Shown here: positions 33,878 through 45,449 of the stretch, piece by piece | How the letters are laid out: every line of letters begins with the position of its first letter | Position numbering within the stretch: the first letter of the stretch is position 1 | Origin: Ceratopteris richardii | Taxonomy: Eukaryota; Streptophyta; Polypodiopsida; Polypodiales; Pteridaceae | Reading direction: 5' to 3' | Length of the DNA: 64,000 nucleotides | Assembly (NCBI GenBank): GCA_020310875.1 | Contig: CM035413.1 | Span: 160,564,306 to 160,628,305 of the forward strand | Notes under the pieces: generated by a model | The model's input: only the letters and a program-made list of their open reading frames with translations | Database searches by the model: none | Told to the model about the DNA's origin: nothing | Program-made: the position numbers and the translations under genes

Positions 33878-34416
33878 GTATGATCCCTTTTATGAATGCA
33901 AAGGACTTTATGCAACTATATAACTATTATAGCAATGAACACATGAACATACATAAATGCTATCCACACAATCATACATAGTGTGTATTTTCTCAGTATT
34001 ATATAGTAAAATGGTATTGAAAAGGCTCAATTAAGAGCCAAACACTAGAAAACAACACCTACAAGTGTGTATGAACTATGTTTTTTAGGCTTAAAAACTT
34101 GCATAAATGTGTGGTGGCTTCTCGCACCACAACCAAAAAACTTTCAAGAAACCTGTAGATTTATTAATGTGGCTGAAAACAAAGCCCCAAAGGTGAATAC
34201 TCATTTTCGGAGAAGTACAAAGAGCACTCTTGTTGATGGTCTTGAACCGGGGTAAAGAGAACTATGCATGGAAGTACTCTAAAATGGCTCTAAGAATCAT
34301 CCAAAAAATGCTTCAAAACAAGATTTGAAAGCAACGAATGAAGCTTTGAGGGCCCAAAACATGTTCAAGGTAATGTGAACCTTAGTATTTCCCCTTCTTC
34401 AAACACCACAAGAGTG

Positions 34417-34537
34417 TAGCTTAGTGGCAAGTGATTGTCCGTTAAGCGAGCTCCAAGGGGGGGGGGGGGGGGGAAATATGGGTATGGGTGACCTCGAAGG
34501 AGGTACTAGGATGGGTGACCTGCAAGGAGGTACTAGG
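34417..34537 (+). repeat. Pol III promoter-like patch: tRNA-type box A and 5S-like 27-bp tandem repeat
   Basis: TAGCTTAGTGG at 34417-34427 fits the tRNA box A consensus. GTTAAGCG (34441-34448) and two tandem 27-bp units (34484-34510 and 34511-34537, differing at two bases) each contain ATGGGTGACCT and TACTAGG. The join TACTAGGATGGGTGACCT matches the plant 5S rRNA internal control region as I remember it. It may be a decayed SINE, a Cassandra-type element or a 5S pseudogene. No complete RNA gene is present. Confidence 0.4.
34457..34473 (+). repeat. Run of 17 G
   Basis: An uninterrupted G17 lies inside the 5S-like or tRNA-like patch. Homopolymers of this length are prone to sequencing error. 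Confidence 0.95.
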
Positions 34538-35699
34538 AACCTTCCTCTTCCTTGATCATTGAGGTCCTACCTTGCATGTAGCCAATAGTGCCAATGGTGA
34601 TTTTGGTGACTTGAATGACAAGGTATGCCATAGTGTATGGCTTGGTTGCCACCTTCTTCTTCAGCCTCGGAGAGAGCTTTGGGTGGGTGGGCAGGTCCTT
34701 GCTTTGCTCGCACAAAAGAAACACAACCTTTGCATCAAAATGTTGTGACACTAGTGCAATATTTCGATGGTGACAAACCATAGTGGAATCTACTTCTTAA
34801 GAGCTCCACAATTATTCTCTCATAGTAGAAAAATTGATATCTAGATGCCACACATAGTATAATAGAGAGTCTTGGAGAATATGCATAAAAACACAATACA
34901 CAAACAACATGAACATAGATTTCTTAGGTTTTACAAATGCACTCGAACTTATAGTCTATGGCTGACCAACCCACTATATGTTTTTTTAAACAACATATAC
35001 AAAATTGTCTAGTGCCAGCACGGTCAGCTTATACATATAAGGGAAATGCACACACCATGTGTATACTCACTAATACATACTTGCATGTAGAAATAAACAC
35101 TCATCACACATACTTCAAACATACTCTCACATTTATATATGCACACATCCATATTCATATAAATTAATAAAGGCATAAAAATGCACATGTAAATTAGCAC
35201 ATTCCAACATATATCTAGCACAAATCCAATGTTTGTTCATGAAATAAAACCAAATATGATGGATACAAATAGTTGCAATTGGATTCTTTTTGTTCAAGTG
35301 TATTTAACCCATGCAAATAAAGAAATCCACACAACACTTTTGACATCGAATGCTTTCACACCAATGAAGCATACACATGATGTGATTATCATCAAAATCA
35401 TTGCATATGTGCACCCTTCCAGAAGTTGAATTCTTCTTTGCCTACACGTGCACATAAACTCCAAAACACCATTAGATCCTTAAAATGAATATAATTGTTA
35501 TTTACTCACTTCCGTCCACACACACATTCACGTATCCATGATTAGGTGGTCTTATGCACTTCTAGTCATCACCTTCACTTGGGAATACATACATTTGAAT
35601 GAAACACACATGCACACATATACTTACATGGATGTAAGGGATGCAAACACATGAACATGCATACATAAATATGTGCATATGGTTTTCAAACTTTCATAG

Positions 35700-35966
35700 T
35701 GTTGGAGTTTGAGGTTTGTGGAAGCATGCGAATAGCACCAGGAAGAAGAAGAAGCTTGGAGCACAACACACAATAATAAATGTATTATGAAGAGAATGTA
35801 CAAAGATAAGTGACCCGTTGGGGTTATATGTATATATACAAGCTAGGAAAAAAAACCTCCTAAAGAGGGAAAAAATTGCCTTGATAGTCCTAGTGTGTTC
35901 ATACACATCACTACCTAAACATATCAACAAATCCCTCAAGGGATTGATGCGTACAAGGAGCTGACA
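35700..35966 (-). repeat. Probable CoD 3' LTR
   Basis: On the minus strand it runs TGTCAGCTCC to CTCCAACA, 267 bp, starting shortly after the pol stop. It contains a TGTATATATACA TATA-like word near 35828-35839. No partner LTR and no clear polypurine tract were found, so the boundaries are provisional. Confidence 0.5.
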
Positions 35967-35999
35967 ATCATGTATAATCAAATGCAAAGATATAAGGAA

Positions 36000-38900
36000 T
36001 CAATCCACAAAAGGAAGTAAGCCCAAATCTTTGTGAAAAGTTTCTAACTTCTCCCTAGATAGAGCCTTTGTGAAAAGGTCTACAATGTTCTCTTGTGTTG
36101 GCACATATGCAAAACTGATATCTCCAGTAGAAAATCTCTCCCTAACATAGTGATTGTGCACGTCAATGTGCTTAGTGCGAGCATGGAACACATGGTTCCT
36201 CGCAACTTGCAATGCACTCTGATTATCAATGAAGATGGTGGTGGCAGAAGATTGACCAATGCCCGAATCAGCCATAATGCATCTGAGGCACACACACACT
36301 CAATAGTTGTCATGAAAGCTACCCTATACTCTGCCTCACAACTAGAAGTGGCTAGAGTAGGATGCTTCTTGCTCAACCAAGATATGAATGAGCTACCAAG
36401 CATGAAGCAAAGACCATTGGTGGACACACGAGTGTCATAGCAACCAGCCTAGTGAGAGTAAAAAAGAAAGCATGTACATCTGGCGGTAGTGATCTTCCCA
36501 AGATGCACTTGGCCACTCGCCAATGCTTGACACGTGGGAAATGCATAAACCTGCTCATGTATGAGACAACAAACTAAATATCTGGCTCATTAATGCAAAA
36601 GTAAATCAGGCATCCAACAATCTGCTGATAGAGAACAACATCAAATGCATCTCCAACATCATGAAGACTCAACCATAAGTCTATCTCCATAACAGTGGCA
36701 ATAGGTTTGCCGTCTTCAAGGCCAAAACATTGCAATAATGTTTCAATATATTTTGTTTGATACAGAGCTATTTTGCCGTCAATTTGCACAAACTGAATGC
36801 CCAAGTACTAATGCAAACGCTGCAAATCTGATATCTTGAATGAGGTATGCAAATCAGCCTTAAAATTAGCAATATGCTTCTCATGAGGACCACTGAGCAA
36901 CATGTCATCAACATAGATAATAATGATTAGAAACACATCATTTGCATGCTTAACATACAAGGTGCTCTTAGTTGGATTGTTCTCAAAACCATATGCAATT
37001 AGGTAGGAATGTATCTTTTCATACCAAGTACATGGTGGTTGCTTCAAACCATATAATGCCTTTTTCAACGTACACACTTTGTTTTCATGGCCTTTCTACA
37101 CAAAACCACGGGATTGAGAAACATACACTTCTTCATGCAAGCCATCATTCAAAAATGTAGTTTTAATGTTCAAATCATGTATGTTCCAACCATGAGGAGC
37201 TGCAAGTGCACAGATGCTATGAATAGTAGTCATTCGGCATGTAGGAGCAAAGGTATCATCAAAAGCAATGCGTCTTTCTTGAGCATAATCCTTTGCAACA
37301 CACCTAGCCTTATACCTATCAACTGCTCCATTAGGCTTACACTTCAGCTTGTATACCCACGTATTGCCAATGACATTCTTTACAGGAGGCAAGTCACATA
37401 AAGACCATATAGCATTTTTTATGATAGCATGATATTCTGATTGAATAATAGCCATCAAATTTTTTACATTTTCTGTTTCAACAAATGAAACAGGCTCATT
37501 CTCATCACAAAGACTAGAGGCCACCATAGCATAACAATCTAATGCAAAAGAAGCACTATGAGAGCATGAATGAGTACGATATGATAGAGGTGCATCTAAT
37601 TTGCTATCTCCCAAAGTTTTCACTAGCCATTTAGGCATATTTTTGCCTCCTCTATATCAGACATATCATCAACAAGTGCATCATGTAAATCTACATCAAA
37701 AAAGGAATGTTGTGTATCATCATGTGGAACCTCAAAAGGTTGAGAAATTTCCTACTTTGGACAAGCACTAGACTTTTCACCTGTAAAAAGAGGTAGCAAA
37801 GTGTCATACATATCTTTGGACCTAACTGATGTCTCTTTAGTACATGAAAGTAAAGGCTGAATTGCATCTTCCACAAAAAAAAAACATCATGGATAACTAG
37901 AATGTGTTTAATCTATGTAGGATATAGAGCATAGCCTTTGCTTTCAAAACTCTACCCAACAAAAAAACATTTCATTGTTTTATCCTTCAATTTCCTAGGT
38001 TGTTTTTTAGGCACTAATGCATATGCCACACAACCAAAGGCACACATGTGAGAAACAGCTGGCTTTCGACCATGCGAAGCCTCATATGGAGTGATAGACT
38101 ACAATGCTTTAGAGAGGCACCTCTTAAGTACATATGCAACTAACATAATAGCCTCAAGCTAGAAACTATGGTAAAGCATGACTCTTGACCATACGCCTTG
38201 CCATATGCATGAGTTACCTCTTCTTCCTTTCAACAACTCCATTTTGTTGAGGTGTTTGCAACACTCTACACTAATGTTTTATCCCACGTTCATCAAGAAA
38301 TGCATTAAAGTTAGAAGACATATATTCCACCCTTGATCAAAAGAGAGGGTGCCCATTTTACATGTTGACAATTTTCAGCCAAAACCAGAAACTATTTGAA
38401 GCACATAAACATTTTAGACTTTGCTTTTAGTGGATACACCCATGCATGCCTAGAAAAATCATCAATAAAAGTCACGAAGTAAACCTAGGTCCCAAAGGAG
38501 GGTCTTCGCATAAGACCATAAACATCATTGTGAACAAGCTGCAATTTCTAAGTAGCTCAAACTGAACCATCTTTTGGGAATGAGGGACATTGTATTTTTC
38601 CCAAAATACAACGTTCACAAACATGTTTAGTAGGTGCCTCCAATTTAAGCATAGAGGACACCATTTCGGATTTCTACAACCGTAGAAAACTAGCAAAATT
38701 GAGATGACCAAAGTGTGCATGTCAAATCTTTGCATCTTACATAGCATGAGAATCATGTACTGCACATGTTGAATAATTCACTAATTTTTCATAGTCTATT
38801 GGCTTATATAATCCACAACATAAAATGCTAGAAGAAATAATGACATTTCCATTTGACAATTCATGAACTGTACATCTATCATCAACAAATTTCACAACCA

Positions 38901-39360
38901 AGCCGCTCTTGGCTAATGCTGAGACAGATAACAATTGATTTTTTAATCCTAGGCACAAATAAAGCATTTGATACTGTAAAATAACTACCATCAATAGTAG
39001 TCAGAATTATCTCACCAACTCCCATAATAGGATAAGAGGCATTGTTGGTGCATGTGACAATATTCCCTGTAGGTGCAAGCTCAAGTGAAGCGAAGAAAGT
39101 GCACTACGAAATAATATATTTGGTTGCCCACTATCAAAGTACCAAATATCTGAATCTACTACAGACATACACTACTCATAAGAAGATGGTTCATAACTGC
39201 AAATTTTTGTAAATGCCTTTTGCACAAGATTAGCAGACTCTATTTTGGGCATAGATGCTTCTGCAACAACCATTCGAGCCTCTTTTTCTTTGCCTCTTTT
39301 GCAGCCAATTTTGGACTACTCTTTATGAAATAATCATTTCCTTTATAGTATTTGCAAAAA
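36000..39360 (-). pseudogene. CoD gag-pol remnant (copia)
   Basis: Read right to left: a gag zinc-knuckle relic (CKYYKGN near 39350); protease/pre-integrase relic (38994-38472) with NQLLSVSALAKSGLVVKF; integrase scraps to about 37900; reverse transcriptase 37638-36808 with NVIGNTWVYKLKCKPNGAVD, ALYGLKQPPCTW and IIYVDDMLLSG; and RNase H 36804-36000 ending with ARTKHIDVHNHYVRERF. It differs in sequence from CoA, CoB, CoC and CoF, so it is a separate family. Stops and frameshifts are frequent and it is non-functional. Confidence 0.85.
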
Positions 39361-39374
39361 CTTTGGATTTGGTG

Positions 39375-39882
39375 CTACATGCAATCTTCCATTTTAAACT
39401 TGATTAGCAAGTTGTTCAAAGATCTTTCTTGAGTTACGTATATGAAATCTCCCAAGTCAGTGATCTTAAATTCTTTCTCCCTTTGCTTATTAAGACCTTG
39501 TATGCCCTTCTCATCTGTAGCTGTAAGAATTATGTCATCAACATATATGCACATGTAAATGAACCCATCATCACTTGCTTTCACAAGCAATCTAGTATCT
39601 TCCTTAGATACTTGAGAACCAAGTTCCTTCAAGAACTTCACAAGTCTATAATTCCATGTCCTTGGAGCCTGCTTCAAACCATACAAAGCTCTCTTGAGCT
39701 TACATACATATTCTGGATACCTTTTATCCTTGAAAGCTTCTCGTTGCTCCATGAAAACATCATCTGAAATGTAACCATTTAGCATTCTTCACATCTAATT
39801 GACATATTTTCCAACCTTTACATGCAGCAATAGCTATGACAGTCCTTATAGTTGTCATTTTTGCCACATGACTATAAGTCTC
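39375..39882 (-). pseudogene. CoA2 reverse transcriptase piece
   Basis: It matches the CoA3 reverse transcriptase (about 60510-61010) with [20 protein letters not shown] and IYVDDIILT. It begins in decay at the CoD join and ends at GTCTC (39878-39882), the CoF target site. The frame continues after CoF at 45450 with MTTIRT-type sequence upstream. Confidence 0.88.
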
Positions 39883-40566
39883 TGTAAGACAATAGTTACG
39901 CAATATAACACAGGAGCAATAACAGAGAAGATAACAGATATAGGAGAATCTCAACAATTTTCTACTAGCAGCAAGTACAAAGATGATGGCGTTGTCCACC
40001 CGTGCGCTCTCAAGGTAGAGCTTAAATGGTGATCTAGACAACTCTAGATAGGGAGATACAAGGTAGAGGTATGCTGGCTCAACTCAATGTCTTAGGTAGT
40101 GCAGAAGTCATGTATATATAGGATCATGGGTGGCCTGCCATGGACGGCTATACATGGGCGGTAGAGCGTGGGCGGCCACCGCCCGCGTAATTGCCATACA
40201 CGGCTTAGACTGGTTGAACCGACCTAACAAATATAAATGATTTCTGACTCCGACAGGGAATATTCCATGGAATATTCCCTTTACCGTCGCGCCGGGGGCG
40301 CTGCCCCCGGACCCCCACCAGGGGGCCCGCTGGTCCCCTTGGACCCCCCAGCCGGGGCTGCTCACCGCTGCCCCGGACCCCACAATTGGGGACCTTGATA
40401 ACTCCCTTTCCTTATAATATCTTACATGGTCCAATATGACCTTCATCCAACATTCAAGTTGGGATTCCCATCAATTGGGTAATGCATGCTTGGCTTCTCC
40501 TCATAAAGGGGGCCTTACAAAATGTGCATACAATCATGAGGGGTAGACATTGATCATATACTAACA
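39883..40566 (-). repeat. CoF 3' LTR
   Basis: On the plus strand it runs TGTAAGACAATAG to CATATACTAACA. It carries a G/C-rich block with the stem CCGGGGGC-gct-GCCCCCGG (40292-40310) and a perfect 24-bp palindrome centred on CCATGG (40256-40279). Confidence 0.95.
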
Positions 40567-40577
40567 CCCCCCCTCAA
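40567..40577 (-). other. CoF polypurine tract
   Basis: On the minus strand this is TTGAGGGGGGG immediately before the 3' LTR. Confidence 0.88.
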
Positions 40578-40594
40578 TGTTTACCGATGATAAA

Positions 40595-43500
40595 TCAAGT
40601 AGGTCTCGGTCCTATGCCCATCTGTTGAAGATGCTTGTTGAGCTGCTCTCTTCCAAGTGCTTTAGTGAATATGTCAGCACAATTTGCCTCTGTTGGGCAA
40701 TATTCTAGCTCCACAATTTCATCTTCAATTAGCTCACGAATGTAATGGTACTGTACTTCTATGTGCTTGGTGCGAGCATGAAATACTGGGTTCTTTGCAA
40801 TAGCCATACAACTTTGATTATCACACTTGAGTACAGTTGGCATATTTGATGGAAAGCCAAGATCTGCAAGAATTCTCCTTAACCAGACTACCTCACAAGA
40901 AGCAAAACAAGCTGCTTTGTACTCTGCTTCAGTGGAGGAGAGTGCGAGAGTTGGTTGCTTCCTACTTACCCAAGAAAATATTCCTGAACCAAGTGAGAAA
41001 CAATATCCAGAAACTGATTTTCTAGAATCACAATCTCCAGCCCAATCTGAATCACAATATCCTTGGAGTGTATCACCTGTGGTATACAAAATACCAAAAT
41101 CCAAGGTTCCTGCAATGTACCTTAGAATTCGCATTCCAGCATTCCAGTGACTCTCCTTAGGTTTGTTGGAAAACCTGCTTAACACTCCAACAGCATAGCA
41201 AATGTCTGGTCTAGTGTTGCACAGAAAAATAAGACTTCCAACGAGCTTCCTATACTTCTTAGCATCTACATCAGGCATGTTATCATCCATAGATAGCTTA
41301 TGATTTACCTCCATAGGTGTGCTAGTTGGTTTGCAGTCCATCATTCCAAATGCCTTGAGAATTTCTTTGGAATATTTTTGTTGTGAGATGAAAATGCCAT
41401 CCTTCCTTTGCCATACTTCAATTCCCAGACAAAAATGGAGTAGACCTAAGTCTGTCATTTCAAACTCAGTTCCCAAGCTGATCCGAGTTTCATTGATGAG
41501 TTCCTGATGATCTCCTGTAATGATCAAATCATCTACATATACAATGACAACAACTAGCTTGCTATCCCTTTTCGTTACATACAAGTTAGCATCAGAAGTA
41601 CTTCTTTCAAAACCCATATTTTTGAAAAAATGATCTATTCGTTGGTACCAAGCCCGTGGAGCTTGCTTAAGTCCATACAAAGCTTTCTTCAACCTGCAAA
41701 CTTTATTTTCTGAATTGGGCACCTCAAAACCTGGTGGTTGAGATACATATACCTCCTCCTTGAGGTGACCATTCAAAAATGCAGATTTGACATCCATCTG
41801 GAAAATAGGCCAAGACTTTTGTGCAGCTACTGCAAGTACTGTCCGAATAGTTGTCATGCGTGCTGTTGGTGCAAAAGTTTCTTGAACATCAAATCCTTCA
41901 ATCTGTGAAAAACCCTGTGCAACTAATCGTGCCTTATACTTTTCTAATGTTCCATCAGCTTTATACTTAGCTTTCCAAATCCATTTAGTACCTATTACCT
42001 TCTTCTTTGGCGGCAAGTCGACTAGATCCCATGTATCATTTTTGAGTATACTATCATACTCAGACTGCATTGCCGCTCTCCAATCTGGATCATCAATGGC
42101 TTCTTCAATGGTGGTAGGTTCCTTTATCGAACCCATGATATCTGCCATTAGAGCCATGTTAACAATGTGTTCTGAGGCTCTTCTTTGCTCCTCTATTCTC
42201 TTTGATCTTCGTAATCCATCCGATGATGATTCTGGTACATCTACATGTGGATTAAGATCATCAAAGAGCTGTTGTGCCCACTTCGGTAGTGGCTTACGCT
42301 GTGCAGCTACAACTGGTTGGCTTTTTATTGAGGAAATTTCTCCATCAGATGTTTCCTCCTCCTCAACTTTAACCTGTCTTTTGATAGGCACAAGGTGAGA
42401 TATTTCTCCGCTTGATGAGATAGTAGATTTACCTTTATCTTCTACTAAGTGTGGTCGTTCATCAAACACCACATCTCGACTGACAAAAATCTTCCTTGCC
42501 TCAGGATCCCATAACCTGTATGCTTTAGACTCTTCACTATATCCTAGGAAGACACACTTTTTGCTTTTTGAATCCAACTTTGATCTTGTTGAATCAGGAA
42601 TATGTGCATAACAGAAACAACCAAAAATTTTGAAATGCAAAACTGAAGGCTTTTTACCAGAATATGCTTCTTGAGGAGTCATCCCCTTCAGTGCTTTTGT
42701 GTAGCTTCGATTGAGGATGTAGACTGCTGTATTGACTGCTTCTGCCCAGAATGAATCAGGCATGTCTTGAGCCTTCAACATACAACGAGCCATTTCAACT
42801 ACTGTCCTGTTCCTGCGCTCAACAACGCCATTTTGTTGGGGTGTATGAGCTGTGGTAAGTTGCCTTTTCACACCATGCTCCTTACAGTAATTGTTGAATT
42901 CTGTTGACAAGAATTCACCTCCTCTATCTGTTCTAAATTTCTTCAATTTCCTTCCTGATTCATTTTCTACATACTTATGCCACGTTTAAAATTTTTCAAA
43001 AGCATCAGCCTTCTCTCGAATGAAATAAACCCACATCTTTCTACTATAATCGTCGACTAACAGCAAGAAGTAGAAAGATCCTCCTAAAGCAGGTGTAGAC
43101 ATTTTACCGCAGAGATCAGCATGTACCAACTCTAGAGGAGCTTGAGATCGATTGCTGGTCTCTCTTGGAAATGCCTTTCGTTGTTGCTTGCCCATCATAC
43201 AAGCTTCACAAGGTTCCTGCAACTCTGAAAATGCAGGCATATGAGCAACCATCCCTGTTCGTTGCATCTCCTTCAAAACTGCAAATCCGAGATGCCCAAA
43301 TCGTCGGTGCCATAACCTGCTTACATCTTTATCTTCTGTAGCAGTTAAAGCACTTAACTCATACAAGTTATCCCGTCGTATGCCTTTACCTACAACATTA
43401 CCTGATGAATCCATGATTTCCGCACCACTCTTATTGAAGTGAACTTCGAGTCCACGATCTGTTATTGCAGAAACTGACAACAAATTTCTTTTGAGTGTAG

Positions 43501-44662
43501 GTACATAGAGAACATCGGATAACTTTTTCTCAACACCTGGAGAAGTGATAAAAGAGATGGTTCCAGTTCCTTCAGCTGGACACTTGGAGTCATTTCCCAC
43601 CACTACATTGATGGATTCCCGCAGAGGCACTAGGGAACTATACCAATCCTTTTTACTAGTCATATGGCGAGAAGCTCCACTATCTAAAATCCATGGCTCA
43701 TCAACACGAGCTTGAGCAGATGAACATACCTCTTCAATAGCTACCCAAAGTTCCAGCTCTGTGTTGTTTGCAGACTCTTTGTTCTTCCATGATGATTTTA
43801 CAGTCCCATTTCGTTCATCAGCTTGCTTCTTTCTGCAATCCTTGATGGCATGGCCTTTCTTTTCACAATAGAAGCAACTTCCTGTGAACTTTTTCTTCTT
43901 TGGCTTCTTCTTTGATCCCTCTGAAGAGCCTTTACCTTTTGCATTTGCTGAGAATGCAGCATCAGTTGTACTTTGCCGATTCTTCAGCCGCATCTCTTCT
44001 TCTAAAAGCATGGCACAAAACTCTTCAAATGTAAGAGGAGTTGGCCCTACCTGAGTGTTAAGGGCTGTTACTAATCCATCATACTTTGCTGGAAGAACAC
44101 GTACAGATCTTCGAGCCAGCTCTTCTGGTGTTATAACAACACCAACTGCAGCCAATTGATCTTGAAGATGCTTTATCCGTTTGATAAAATCTTCAGCCTT
44201 TTCAGAATCAGAATGTTTTTCATTTGCCAACTGATTTTCTAAATTCTGTATCCTAGTGTGGTTCTTGGTCTCATATTGTCGAGCCAATATGCCCCAAGCC
44301 TCATGTGCTTTAGTAGTATGTTGAACTAAAGTAAGCACAGAATCACTTACACTAGTGACAATCGCACATAATGCATCAGCATTCCGCCTCTTCCAAGCTC
44401 GTAGAAGATCTGGATCTAGCTGAATCATCAATCTTGAATTTGCTGGATCTTCAACTGGTATAGGCTCTGGATCCAATCCCATCGGTCCCATGACAGTGTC
44501 AAGTAATTCATAGGAGTCCAAAATTGCAGAAATTTTGAACTTCTAGAGTGTATAGTTGGTTCCATCCAGCTTCCCTTCAGTGAATGCAGGTGGACGAATT
44601 CGAATAGGTGCAGCATTAACATTAGCTGAAGCACCAAGACTACTGTTCGATGATGAAGCCAT
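40595..44662 (-). pseudogene. gag-pol: CoF gag-pol, complete but for two nonsense codons
   Basis: This is one frame of 1355 codons from ATG 44662 (MASSSNSSLG) to the stop at 40595. Approximate residues: gag 1-250; zinc knuckle CFYCEKKGHAIKDC near 265; protease WILDSGASRHMTS near 330; pre-integrase WHRRFGHLG and CEACMMGKQQR; integrase core with [14 protein letters not shown] and [12 protein letters not shown]; reverse transcriptase with [21 protein letters not shown] and [11 protein letters not shown]; RNase H with DSDWAGD and [11 protein letters not shown]. The breaks are TAG at 44543-44545 (39 codons in, at a position that is Trp in related gags) and TAA at 42983-42985 in the integrase. All catalytic residues I can check are present. 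The copy is probably mobilised in trans or was inactivated after insertion. Confidence 0.93.
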
Positions 44663-44748
44663 CATGTAATCACTCGAATAATCTACTGATATTCTAGTCT
44701 GCTAGTAGGCTAAAATAATGATACTTCTCAAGCTATTCGAACCTTACA

Positions 44749-44760
44749 GCTCTGATACCA
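44749..44760 (-). other. CoF primer-binding site
   Basis: On the minus strand this is TGGTATCAGAGC, an exact initiator tRNA-Met complement, abutting the 5' LTR. Confidence 0.9.
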
Positions 44761-45444
44761 TGTAAGACAATAGTTACGCAATATAACAGAGGAGCAATAA
44801 CAGAGAAGATAACAGATATAGGAGAATCTCAACAATTTTCTACTAGCAGCAAGTACAAAGATGATGGCGTTGTCCACCCGTGCGCTCTCAAGGTAGAGCT
44901 TAAATGGTGATCTAGACAACTCTAGATAGGGAGATACAAGGTAGAGGTATGCTGGCTCAACTCAATGTCTTAGGTAGTGCAGAAGTCATGTATATATAGG
45001 ATCATGGGTGGCCTGCCATGGACGGCTATACATGGGCGGTAGAGCGTGGGCGGCCACCGCCCGCGTAATTGCCATACACGGCTTAGACTGGTTGAACCGA
45101 CCTAACAAATATAAATGATTTCTGACTCCGACAGGGAATATTCCCTGGAATATTCCCTTTACCGTCGCGCCGGGGGCGCTGCCCCCGGACCCCCACCAGG
45201 GGGCCCGCTGGCCCCCTTGGACCCCCCAGCCGGGGCTGCTCACCGCTGCCCCGGACCCCACAATTGGGGACCTTGATAACTCCCTTTCCTTATAATATCT
45301 TACATGGTCCAATATGACCTTCATCCAACATTCAAGTTGGGATTCCCATCAATTGGGTAATGCATGCTTGGCTTCTCCTCATAAAGGGGGCCTTACAAAA
45401 TGTGCATACAATCATGAGGGGTAGACATTGATCATATACTAACA
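44761..45444 (-). repeat. CoF 5' LTR
   Basis: It is 684 bp. It differs from the 3' LTR at three visible sites, one of which breaks the 24-bp palindrome (45134-45157, centre CCCTGG). The TATA-like word TATATATA lies at 44991-44998. Confidence 0.95.
44991..44998 (-). promoter_or_regulatory. TATA-like box of the CoF 5' LTR
   Basis: TATATATA within the context CCTATATATACATGAC on the minus strand. It is conserved in the other LTR. Confidence 0.5.
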
Positions 45445-45449
45445 GTCTC

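Larger units (their letters stand above)
33481..35699. other. Unassigned interval with simple repeats
   Basis: No gene or retroelement domain was seen. It holds the 117-bp tandem duplication (33657-33877), the poly-G run (34457-34473) and the 27-bp tandem repeat (34484-34537). A long stretch rich in CACA/CATA words lies at about 34870-35690. The left edge may be the CoE leader. Short open frames here (for example 34533-34781 minus) lack any recognisable motif. Confidence 0.7.
35700..39362 (-). mobile_element. CoD: copia element truncated at its 5' end
   Basis: This is a minus-strand element with a probable 3' LTR at 35700-35966 and decayed pol to about 39000 plus part of gag to about 39360. 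There the sequence switches abruptly into the CoA2 reverse transcriptase. Both elements are cut at the join, so a deletion or unequal recombination removed the 5' end of CoD and the 3' end of CoA2. Confidence 0.75.
39883..45444 (-). mobile_element. CoF: full-length young copia element (5.6 kb)
   Basis: It has LTRs of 684 bp at both ends, Met primer site, gag-pol 40595-44662 and polypurine tract. A perfect GTCTC duplication (39878-39882 and 45445-45449) lies within the CoA2 reverse transcriptase. By eye the LTRs differ at three positions, so it is recent. The protein resembles the Tnt1/Tork type of copia. Two in-frame nonsense codons are the only coding damage seen. Confidence 0.95.

Noticed and set aside
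34533..34781. 82-aa minus-strand frame as a small gene
   Set aside because: No recognisable motif, it overlaps the 27-bp repeat, and there is no supporting context.
40108..40446. 112-aa frame in the CoF LTR (repeated at 44986-45324)
   Set aside because: It comes from the G/C-rich LTR block, exists only because both LTRs are alike, and has no coding signature.
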